A DNA stretch of 64,000 nt from a bacterium. Lineage in GTDB: Bacteria > Desulfobacterota > Binatia > DP-6. The translations under genes and the position numbers were made by a program. The stretch lies in assembly GCA_026129405.1 (NCBI GenBank), contig JAHCID010000003.1:433257-497256 (forward strand), in the 5' to 3' direction. Position 1 is the first letter of the stretch. Every line of letters begins with the position of its first letter. This document shows, one piece after another, positions 50,368 to 64,000 of the stretch. Below the pieces are notes generated by a model, which searched no databases, was not told where the DNA came from, and saw only the letters and a program-made list of their open reading frames with translations.

Positions 50368-52070
50368 GCCGGGTCCAGGCCGTCGCCTCCGGTCTGCCCG
50401 TGGTGGCGATCGTCGGTCGTCCGAACGTCGGCAAGTCGACGCTGTTCAATCGCCTCGTGCGCGCCCGTCGCGCCATCGTCGACGACGCGCCGGGGGTGAC
50501 GCGGGACCGCGTCGTGGCGGCGGCGGAGTGGGCCGGGCGTCGCTTCCTGTGCGTCGACACCGGCGGCTTCGAGGCCGACGCACCGCGCGACCCCGCGGCC
50601 CTCGACGCGCAGGTGCGCACGCAAGCGCTCGCGGCCGTCCTGGAGGCGGACTGCGTCGTCTGCGTGCTCGACGCGGTGGCGGGGCTCACACCCGGCGACC
50701 GCGACACGGTGCGGCTGCTCCAGCGGGCGGGGCGCCCGGTCCGCTTCGTGGCGAACAAGGTGGACGGTCCCGGGCGCGACGCCCTCGTCGCCGACTTCTA
50801 CGCCGCCGGCATCGAGACGGTGTTCCCCGTCTCGGCCGCGCACGGGCGCGGCATCGACGAGCTGCTCGACGCGGTGGTCGGTGCGTTCCCGCCGTCCGTC
50901 TCGCCCACGCCGGCGGTGGGCGAGGGGACGCGGCTGGCGCTCATGGGGCGACCGAACGTCGGCAAGTCGTCGCTGCTGAACCGGCTCCTCGGCCAGGCGC
51001 GCGCCGTGGTGTCGCCGATCGCGGGCACCACGCGCGACGCGGTCGACACGCCGGTGAGCGTCGACGGGCGCCCGTACGTCCTCATCGACACCGCCGGCAT
51101 CCGGCGCCGCGGCCGCGTCGACGATCCCCTCGAGCGCCACGGCGCGGTGCGCGCGCTCGGCACGTTCGAGCGCACGGACCTCGTGCTCCTCGTCCTCGAC
51201 GCCACCGACGGCATGACCGATCAGGACGCGCGGCTCGCCGGCCGCGCCCTCGAGGCTGGGCGGGGGATCGTGCTGCTGGCGAACAAGTGGGACCTCCTGC
51301 CGCCGCCGGAGCGCAGCCGCGAGGCCTTCCGCAAGCACCTGGTCGCACTGCACCCCGCGTTCGCCTCGCTGCCGCTGCTTCCCGTGTCGGCCGTGAGCGG
51401 CGACGGGCTCGGGAAGCTGTGGACGCTCGTCCGCCAGGTCGAGGACGGCTATCGGGCCGTGGTCGGCACGCCGGTCCTGAACCGCGTGCTGCGTGCGGCG
51501 GTCGAGAGCGTGGCCCCGCCGAGCCCGGGCGGGCGGCCGCTGCGGCTGTTCTACGCCACGCAGACCTCGACGGCGCCGCCGGCAGTGACCGTGTTCGCGA
51601 GCGCCCCGGCCAAGGTGCCGGCCGCCTACGTGCGCTATCTCCAGGCACGGTTCGCCGAGGCGTTCGGCGTCGTCGGCGTGCCGCTCACGGTGACGTTGCG
51701 TGCACGGCGCGAGGAGCGGGCCACCGCGCCGCCCCGCGCGGGACGACGGCGCCCTGTAGCGGCGGTGCCGCGACGTGCGCACGCGGCGGGGCAGGGCGCC
51801 GCCGAGGGACCGGCGCCGGGCGCGACGAAGCCCCGCACCCGCGGCACGCCCCGGGAGCCGGGCAAGGAGGCGCGGAGCGGCCCGCGGCACGCACCCGGGA
51901 AAGGCCCCCGGGCGAAAGGCCCGAAGAGGAAGGGCCCGAAGCACGGCTCGACCAAGGCCTCCGCGAAGAGCCCGCGCACGCCCCGCGGCAGGAAGCCCGG
52001 CGGCGGACGCTCGTCCGCCTCGCGCGGCGGCGGCAAGGCGGGTGGCCGCACACGCGGCCGCGGTCGCTGA
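50364..52070 (+). CDS. der: Ribosome-assembly GTPase Der (EngA) with long basic tail
   Basis: Der is a double-GTPase factor for 50S subunit assembly. The 568-residue product has two G domains: GRPNVGKST (about 18-26) and a second GRPNVGKSS (about 195-203). Each has DTGGF or DTAGI, and NKVD or NKWD respectively. A KH-like domain follows (PLRLFYATQTSTAPPAVTVF). Normal Der ends shortly after this domain. Here about 120 extra residues follow, rich in Lys, Arg, Gly and Pro (for example RAKGPKRKGPKHG), low in complexity and probably disordered. The tail may bind rRNA, which is inference. There is no frameshift signature. Confidence 0.93.
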   Translation: MSRVQAVASGLPVVAIVGRPNVGKSTLFNRLVRARRAIVDDAPGVTRDRVVAAAEWAGRRFLCVDTGGFEADAPRDPAALDAQVRTQALAAVLEADCVVCVLDAVAGLTPGDRDTVRLLQRAGRPVRFVANKVDGPGRDALVADFYAAGIETVFPVSAAHGRGIDELLDAVVGAFPPSVSPTPAVGEGTRLALMGRPNVGKSSLLNRLLGQARAVVSPIAGTTRDAVDTPVSVDGRPYVLIDTAGIRRRGRVDDPLERHGAVRALGTFERTDLVLLVLDATDGMTDQDARLAGRALEAGRGIVLLANKWDLLPPPERSREAFRKHLVALHPAFASLPLLPVSAVSGDGLGKLWTLVRQVEDGYRAVVGTPVLNRVLRAAVESVAPPSPGGRPLRLFYATQTSTAPPAVTVFASAPAKVPAAYVRYLQARFAEAFGVVGVPLTVTLRARREERATAPPRAGRRRPVAAVPRRAHAAGQGAAEGPAPGATKPRTRGTPREPGKEARSGPRHAPGKGPRAKGPKRKGPKHGSTKASAKSPRTPRGRKPGGGRSSASRGGGKAGGRTRGRGR

Positions 52071-52077
52071 TCCCGCC

Positions 52078-52274
52078 TCAGCCCGGGCGTGCGACGACGA
52101 TGCGATAGCCGAGGTCGAGCGCCTCCCGCTCGCACAGGTCGGCGTAGCGCGCGTGCCAGCGCCCCGACGCGAGATCCGCGGCGAGCGCGTCGAGCCCGCG
52201 CGCGATGCGTGGGTCGGGGCGGCGCACCGGGCGGTAGCCGACGCCGAGCCGGTCGTAGAGCGCGGCGTCGCGAC

Positions 52275-52278
<4 letters not shown>
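52078..52278 (-). pseudogene. Internally deleted class I SAM-methyltransferase remnant
   Basis: The 66-codon frame starts with ALYDRLGVGYRPVRRPDPRIARGL, the usual N-terminus of a type-11-like methyltransferase. It passes directly to ADLASGRWHARYADLCERE and LDLGYRIVVARPG, the usual C-terminus. The whole SAM-binding Rossmann part (VxxVGAGTGSY and following, roughly 170 residues) is missing, but the reading frame is kept. Either the gene suffered an in-frame deletion or the assembly collapsed. The GTG start overlaps the carbonic-anhydrase stop by 4 nt. No enzymatic function is expected. Recognition rests on two short conserved ends. Confidence 0.6.
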
Positions 52279-55929
<3,651 letters not shown>

Positions 55930-55931
<2 letters not shown>

Positions 55932-55960
55932 GCCGTAGCGGCGCGACCGCGCCCCGGCTC
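55930..55960. terminator. Bidirectional hairpin between guaA and the AsmA-like gene
   Basis: GAGCCG (55930-55935) pairs with CGGCTC (55955-55960). Inside, GGCGC (55940-55944) pairs with GCGCC (55949-55953) around a GACC loop. It occupies the whole gap between these convergent genes. No T-tract is present. Confidence 0.4.
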
Positions 55961-57104
55961 AGCGCTCGCGGCTGAAGAGCCGCTCGATCGCGCGGGCCGT
56001 GCCGCGGGCCGTCGCTTCCAGCCCGGTCGCGCCCGCCGTGCCGAGCGCGCCGGCCCCCTCTGCGACGCCGACCGGGGCGGCTCCGAGAACGGCGCCGAGC
56101 GCGGCGGCGACCTCGCTCCCCGGGCGGTCGGAGATCACGAGGCGCGGGGACTCGAGCGGCCCTTCGAGGACGAAGCGCACCCGCACCCGGCCACCGGCGC
56201 CGGTGACGGCGCGGAAGGCGGTGTCGCGGGGCAGGGCGAGCAGCCGCTGCATGAGGCCGTCGCGATCGCCGCCGAACGAGAGGCGCCGGATCGTCAGCCG
56301 ACCCGGCGCGTCGATGATCCCGTCGCGGATGGTCGACTCCATGGACACGTCGACGATGCCGCCGCGGATCGGCGTCCGCTGGCGGCGCAGCCAGGGACGG
56401 AACGTCGCCAGGTCCACGCCGACCAGGACGGTCTTGAGATGCGCGGTGCCGGCGCCGAGCGCGACGGTGCCCTCGACGGTGAGCTCGCCGGGGGCCTTCG
56501 GCCCGCCCAGCTCGGCGTCGAGCCGCACGCGGCTGCGGCGGCCGAGGGCCGGCGTCTCGATGTCGGTGACGCGCCCCTCGACGGCGGTGAGCGCCGTGCG
56601 CTCGGGCGGCGTCGCGACGGTGGCGTCGAAGAGGTCGAAGGCGCCGGCGCGGAACGCGACGCGCTCGATCGTCACGCCGCGGCGCTCGGCGTCTTCGTTC
56701 GCCGCGGGTGCCGGACCCCGTCCGCGGCCGCGCGGCAGATCGATGCCGGGCAGCACCTCGAGGGGCTCGCCGGGACGGCGGCGCGCGGCGAGGTAGAACC
56801 CGTCGATCTCGACCGCGTCGATGACGAGGCGGCGTCCGAGGAGCGTCGTCAGCCGGGGGCGCAGCGTGATGCGGCGAACGCGCAGCGCGTCGGGTACCGG
56901 CCATCCGTCCGGCGCGGGCAGACGCAGGCCGGCCAGCTCGAGCGTCCGCCAGCCGACGTCGATGCGATCGACCGCGAGCCGGCCGCCGAGCCCCTCGCGC
57001 ACGCGATCCTCGACGGCCTGCACCGCGAGGCGTGGACCCAGGGCGACGACAGCCGCCGCCACGAGGGCCGCACCGCCGAGCACGATACGGGTCCGCCGCG
57101 TCAT
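55959..57104 (-). CDS. AsmA/DUF748-like envelope protein
   Basis: This 381-residue protein starts with a single membrane anchor (TRIVLGGAALVAAAVVALGPRLAV). The long periplasmic part has segments typical of the AsmA/DUF748 group: LRVRRITLRPRLTTLLGRRLVIDAVEIDGFYL, then ERRGVTIERVAFRAG, and a late GRLTIRRLSF. Such proteins are built from beta-strands and are linked to lipid transport or outer-membrane assembly; a specific role here is unknown. The ATG at 57102-57104 has a GGAGGA ribosome site; upstream in-frame codons are unlikely. The Ala/Gly-rich C-terminus may be variable. It is divergent from dnaE. Confidence 0.75.
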   Translation of the reverse strand: MTRRTRIVLGGAALVAAAVVALGPRLAVQAVEDRVREGLGGRLAVDRIDVGWRTLELAGLRLPAPDGWPVPDALRVRRITLRPRLTTLLGRRLVIDAVEIDGFYLAARRRPGEPLEVLPGIDLPRGRGRGPAPAANEDAERRGVTIERVAFRAGAFDLFDATVATPPERTALTAVEGRVTDIETPALGRRSRVRLDAELGGPKAPGELTVEGTVALGAGTAHLKTVLVGVDLATFRPWLRRQRTPIRGGIVDVSMESTIRDGIIDAPGRLTIRRLSFGGDRDGLMQRLLALPRDTAFRAVTGAGGRVRVRFVLEGPLESPRLVISDRPGSEVAAALGAVLGAAPVGVAEGAGALGTAGATGLEATARGTARAIERLFSRER

Positions 57105-57175
57105 CCGTCCTCCATCGCGAGCCTCCTCCGGAGGCGTGTCAGTAGCAAGCACGGCGCGACGGCGGCGGGGAGCGG

Positions 57176-57205
57176 TTGACCCGTGCGGCGAGCGCGCGCT
57201 ACCGT
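57176..57205 (+). promoter_or_regulatory. Putative promoter of dnaE
   Basis: TTGACC (57176-57181) and TACCGT (57200-57205) are 18 nt apart, 51 nt upstream of the dnaE ATG. Confidence 0.4.
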
Positions 57206-57256
57206 GCTCCCCCCAGCAGGGGAGAACGGTTTTGGGAGGAGGGGCGTAGCGCGTCG

Positions 57257-60759
<3,503 letters not shown>

Positions 60760-60763
<4 letters not shown>

Positions 60764-62037
60764 CGGGGCGCCTGCATCAGACGGCACGCATCCGCGAACG
60801 GGGCATCCTGGTCGGCGCGGATCAGCCCGGCAGCCCGATCCCCGTGCGGGAGTCGCTGGCGGAGCTCGGGCGGCTCGCCGCGACCGCGGGGCTCGCGACG
60901 GTGGGCGAGATCGTCCAGGTCGTGAAGCGCCCGAGCCCGGCGACCTTCATCGGCGCCGGCAAGGTCGAGGAGGTGAAGGCGCTGGTCGCGGCGCAGGACG
61001 CCAACGTCGTCCTCTTCGACGATCCCCTGGCGCCCGCCCAGCAGCGCAACCTCGAGAAGGCGATCGGGGTGAAGATCGTCGACCGCAGCGCGCTCATCCT
61101 CGACATCTTCGCGATGCGGGCACGGAGCACCGAGGGCAAGCTCCAGGTCGAGCTGGCGCAGCTCCAGTACCTGATGCCGCGTCTGACGCGCGCCTGGACG
61201 CACCTCTCACGTCAAGCGGGCGGCGGTGTCGGCACGCGCGGGCCGGGCGAGACGCAGCTCGAAGTCGACCGGCGGCGCGTGCGTGAGCGCATCGCGCACC
61301 TGCGCCGGCGTCTCGAAGACGTCGAGCGCACCCGCAACGTGCAGCGGGAGGAACGGGGCGCGCTGCCGACGCCCACCGTCGCCCTCGTCGGCTACACGAA
61401 CGCCGGCAAGTCGACGCTCATGAACGCGCTCACGAAGGCGGGCGTGCTGGTCGAGGACAAGCTGTTCGCGACGCTCGACCCGACCGTGCGCCGCCTGCGC
61501 CTGCCGGACGGCCAGACCGTGCTGCTCGCCGACACGGTGGGGTTCATCCACAAGCTGCCGCACCAGCTGGTCGAGGCCTTCAAGAGCACGCTCGAGCAGG
61601 TACGCAGCGCCGACCTCCTGGTGCACGTGGTCGACGCCTCGCATCCGGGATGGGCGGAGCAGCGGGTCGTGACCGAGCGCGTGCTGGGCGAGATCGGCGC
61701 CGGCGAGGTGCCCGTCGTGTTCGCGTTCAACAAGTGCGACGTGCAGGGGCTCGGGGCGCCGCCGACCGGCGCCCCGCCCGATGCGGTCTGCCTTTCGGCG
61801 CGGGCGGGGGAGGGGTTGCCGGCCCTGCTGCGGTCCATCGAGGAGCGTGTGTCGAGCGGCCTCGCACGCGTCCGGCGCACGATGCCCGCGGACCGCGGCG
61901 ACCTGCTCGCCCTCCTGCGCCGCACCGGGCGCATCCTCGAAGAGTACTACCGCGACGGCGAGGTCACGGTGACGGCCCTCGTCCCGCCGCGCGTCGCCGG
62001 GCAGCTCGACCATGCGCTGCGGGTCGGTCGGGGCTGA
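60760..62037 (+). CDS. hflX: GTPase HflX
   Basis: HflX is a ribosome-binding GTPase that splits stalled ribosomes. The 425-residue product has the N-terminal HflX domain (KRPSPATFIGAGKVEEVKAL, VVLFDDPLAPAQQRNLEKA). The glycine-rich GGGVGTRGPGETQLEVDRRRV segment marks the family. The G domain has GYTNAGKSTLMNAL, the KLFATLDPTVRRL switch, DTVGFI and NKCD. A C-terminal segment RILEEYYRDGEVTVTALVP completes it. The GTG start overlaps the dnaE stop. Cotranscription with dnaE is likely from the spacing; a functional link is not implied. Confidence 0.96.
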
Positions 62038-62040
62038 GGG

Positions 62041-62598
62041 ATGCTGAACGTCCCGAACCTGCTCACGCTGCTGCGGCTGATCGCCATCCCCGTCTTCCTG
62101 ATCCTGCTGATGGACTTCCGCTGGGCCGAAGCGCTCGGCGTCTTCGTGGCGGCGGGCGTCACCGACGCGCTCGACGGCGCCATCGCGCGCCTCACCCACA
62201 CGAAGACCACGCTCGGCGCCTATCTCGATCCGGCCGCCGACAAGCTGCTCCTCATGGCGGCGTTTCTGGCATTGGGCTTCATGCAGGAGGTGCCGCGCTG
62301 GCTCGTCGTCATCGTCATCTCGCGCGACGTCATCCTGGTGCTCGGGTACTTCCTCCTCTTCGTCATGACCCAGAGCGCGATGGAGGTGCGACCGTCGGTC
62401 GCGGGCAAGCTGAGCACGTTCTTCCAGCTCTCGACGGTCGCCGTGGTGCTGCTCGGGCGGGTGGCGCCGGCGGCGGTGCCGGCCTGGGCGGAGCTGGCGC
62501 TCTGCTGGACGACCGGCGTCGTCACAGCCGTGGCCGGCCTCCAGTACATGGCCCGCGGCCTCCTCTGGCTCCAGGGGCACGACGAGCCCGCGGCGTGA
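62041..62598 (+). CDS. pgsA: CDP-alcohol phosphatidyltransferase (PgsA-like)
   Basis: This 185-residue membrane enzyme transfers a phosphatidyl group from CDP-diacylglycerol to an alcohol, most likely glycerol-3-phosphate for phosphatidylglycerol. The family motif D-G-x2-A-R-x8-G-x3-D-x3-D is intact as DALDGAIAR, then GAYLDPAADK. About five to six hydrophobic helices surround it. PNLLTLLRLIAIPVF at the N-terminus fits PgsA, but cardiolipin or inositol-phosphate synthases of the same family cannot be excluded. It starts 3 nt after hflX. Confidence 0.9.
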   Translation: MLNVPNLLTLLRLIAIPVFLILLMDFRWAEALGVFVAAGVTDALDGAIARLTHTKTTLGAYLDPAADKLLLMAAFLALGFMQEVPRWLVVIVISRDVILVLGYFLLFVMTQSAMEVRPSVAGKLSTFFQLSTVAVVLLGRVAPAAVPAWAELALCWTTGVVTAVAGLQYMARGLLWLQGHDEPAA

Positions 62599-62653
62599 GC
62601 GGGGGCGCGCGGCCGCTTGCCGCCGACGCCCGCTTCGGGGCAAGGACGCAGGC

Positions 62654-63493
62654 ATGACGAGCGCCGTGCTCCAGCTCCTGTTGCTGCTGGGCCTCGTGGC
62701 CCCGCTTCTGGCTGGCACAGCGGCCAGCGGCGACGAGATCCTCCGGCGCTGGAAGGCGCTCAACGACGGCGAGCGGAACTGGGCCACGCGCCAGCAGGAA
62801 CTCCAGTTCGACATCGAGGGCAAGTTCGGCAGCCGCAAGCGCGAGCTCACGGTCTACGAGCAGCGCCTCGCCGTGCCGCAGGACGGCATCGACAAGCGAT
62901 CGATCGTCTTCTTCTCCGCGCCGCCCGAGGTGAAGGGCACCGCGTTCCTCGCCTACACCTTCGCCGACGGCAGCCCGGCCAGCCAGTGGCTCTACCTGCC
63001 GGCGCTGAAGCGCGTGCGCGTGCTGGCCGGCAACTCGCGGCGCGAGAGCTTCGTCGGCTCGGACCTGAGCTACAACGACCTCGACCTCCTCGAGGCGCTC
63101 GACGCCTGGCCCACGAAGCACGGTAGCGCGACCCTGCTCGGGCAGGAGGTCGTCGACGGCGTCGCCTGCGACAAGATCGAGCTGCCGGTGAAGGAGAGCA
63201 CCGAGGCGGGCAAGGAGTACGCACGCCTGGTCCTCTGGCTCGGCAGCGCCGACCTCTTCCCACGCCGGCTCGAGTTCTACGAGCGCAGCGACGCGAAGGT
63301 CCTGCGCAAGCGTCTCACGCAGGGCGACGTGGTGATGGAGGGCAATATCCCCGTGGCTCGTCGCGTCGTCGTCGAGACGCCGGAGAAAGGCAGCCGGACG
63401 CAGATACTGGCGCCCGCGACGCGCTTCGATCCGGAGCTCCCCGACGACCTCTTCGAGCAATCGGCCATGGAGCGCGGAAAGCCGTCTTCGTGA
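62654..63493 (+). CDS. Exported LolA-like outer-membrane lipoprotein-sorting family protein
   Basis: This 279-residue protein has a signal peptide (about residues 1-24). A domain like the 'outer membrane lipoprotein-sorting protein' family follows, with QELQFDIEGKFGSRKRELTV, FFSAPPEVKGTAFLAYTF, QWLYLPALKRVRVLAGNSRR and FVGSDLSYNDL. These signatures belong to a LolA-fold group often found with RND-type lipid exporters such as MmpL/HpnN-like proteins. It probably binds a hydrophobic ligand in the periplasm; which one is unknown. The ATG is 55 nt after the pgsA stop. The next gene starts 4 nt inside its end. Confidence 0.85.
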   Translation: MTSAVLQLLLLLGLVAPLLAGTAASGDEILRRWKALNDGERNWATRQQELQFDIEGKFGSRKRELTVYEQRLAVPQDGIDKRSIVFFSAPPEVKGTAFLAYTFADGSPASQWLYLPALKRVRVLAGNSRRESFVGSDLSYNDLDLLEALDAWPTKHGSATLLGQEVVDGVACDKIELPVKESTEAGKEYARLVLWLGSADLFPRRLEFYERSDAKVLRKRLTQGDVVMEGNIPVARRVVVETPEKGSRTQILAPATRFDPELPDDLFEQSAMERGKPSS

Positions 63494-64000
63494 CGCCGCC
63501 CATCGGGCGCGCGTCGCTCGAGCGGCTCGCCCGACGCGCCGGCCTCGTCGCGCGCCGCTACGCGCAGCGGCTCCGCCCGCAACGCAAGGCCGACGATTCG
63601 CTCGTGACGGTCGCCGACCGCGCCGTCGAGCGCTTCCTCACCCGCGAGCTGGCGCGTGCCGTGCCCGCGGCGGGGATCACGGGCGAGGAGGGGACCCACC
63701 GTCCGCCCCAGGGCGCATGGCGGTTCGTGCTGGATCCGATCGACGGAACCGCGGCCTTCGTGTCGGGCCTGCCGACCTGGTGCATCTGCATCGCGCTCGT
63801 CCACCGCGACGTCCCCGTGGGTGGGGTAATCCACCTACCGGTCTCCGGCGAGACCTTCTCCGCGATGGGCGGGCGCGCGTTCTGGAACGGCCGGCCCCTG
63901 GCGCGGCTGGGCCGACGGCCGGGGCAGGGCGACCCCTTCCTCGCCGCGTACTCCAAGCTGCACCGGCGCTACCACGTCGCCTGGCCGGGCAAGATCCGCT
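63490..64000 (+). CDS. Inositol monophosphatase family protein, cut by window end
   Basis: This is the first 170 codons of a gene that runs off the window. The start is a GTG overlapping the LolA-like gene stop by 4 nt. Motifs of the lithium-sensitive phosphatase family are clear: DSLVTVADRAVERFL, ITGEEGTH and the metal site WRFVLDPIDGTAAFVSGLPTW. Substrates in the family include inositol phosphates, histidinol phosphate and PAP/3'-phosphonucleotides, and the available part does not discriminate. The second metal-site motif near the C-terminus is not in view. Confidence 0.88.
   Translation, partial: MTPPIGRASLERLARRAGLVARRYAQRLRPQRKADDSLVTVADRAVERFLTRELARAVPAAGITGEEGTHRPPQGAWRFVLDPIDGTAAFVSGLPTWCICIALVHRDVPVGGVIHLPVSGETFSAMGGRAFWNGRPLARLGRRPGQGDPFLAAYSKLHRRYHVAWPGKIR

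Overview
The window comes from a very GC-rich, Gram-negative-type bacterium. A diderm envelope is indicated by a TolC-like outer-membrane lipoprotein with a complete RND efflux pump, a LolA-like protein and an AsmA-like protein. Sigma-54 regulation is indicated by an NtrC-type activator. The gene content looks Deltaproteobacteria-like. The separate F420-biosynthesis genes cofG, cofH, cofD and cofE would fit a lineage such as Candidatus Binatota, but that placement is inference and no marker here proves it. Genes are densely packed, with many 4-nt stop/start overlaps and frequent GTG starts.

Layout. 72-4162 (minus): cofG-cofH-cofD-cofE, the F420 cofactor operon, behind a near-consensus promoter. 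4239-9375 (minus): a two-component block with a GAF histidine kinase, a histidine kinase carrying a decayed AAA+ activator module, an NtrC-type activator and a receiver-histidine kinase hybrid. 9465-11643: a small membrane protein, a MeaB-type GTPase and a metallophosphatase. 11699: tRNA-Met(CAT), overlapped antisense by the tail of a membrane glycosyltransferase gene. 13437-21578 (plus): a second membrane glycosyltransferase, then a Cys-rich exported protein and a CusCBA-type Cu/Ag efflux system. 21593-29337: SulP transporter, class II aldolase, GlgX debranching enzyme, a small CPRC protein, a beta-repeat protein with an apparent internal double frameshift, and a crotonase. 29419-31692: an exported subtilisin-like protein without its histidine.

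The second half is mainly housekeeping. tilS, ftsH, cdaA, cdaR, glmM, nnr, tsaE, lysC and cimA form one long plus-strand run covering tRNA-Ile decoding, membrane proteolysis, c-di-AMP, cell-wall precursor supply, metabolite repair, t6A and Asp/Ile-family amino acids. It continues with a frameshifted cysteine desulfurase, mnmA, mtaB, rnc, a secreted sedolisin, era and der. After two broken minus-strand genes (methyltransferase remnant, gamma-carbonic anhydrase) come guaB-guaA, an AsmA-like gene, then dnaE, hflX, a pgsA-type gene, a LolA-like gene and a truncated inositol-monophosphatase-family gene at the window edge.

I see no CRISPR array, insertion sequence, prophage or recognisable defence island. 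The most unusual items are the AAA+/histidine-kinase chimera, the sedolisin inside rnc-era, the beta-repeat protein whose membrane helix lies in another frame, and a series of broken genes. Several of those broken genes could be assembly indels rather than biology.
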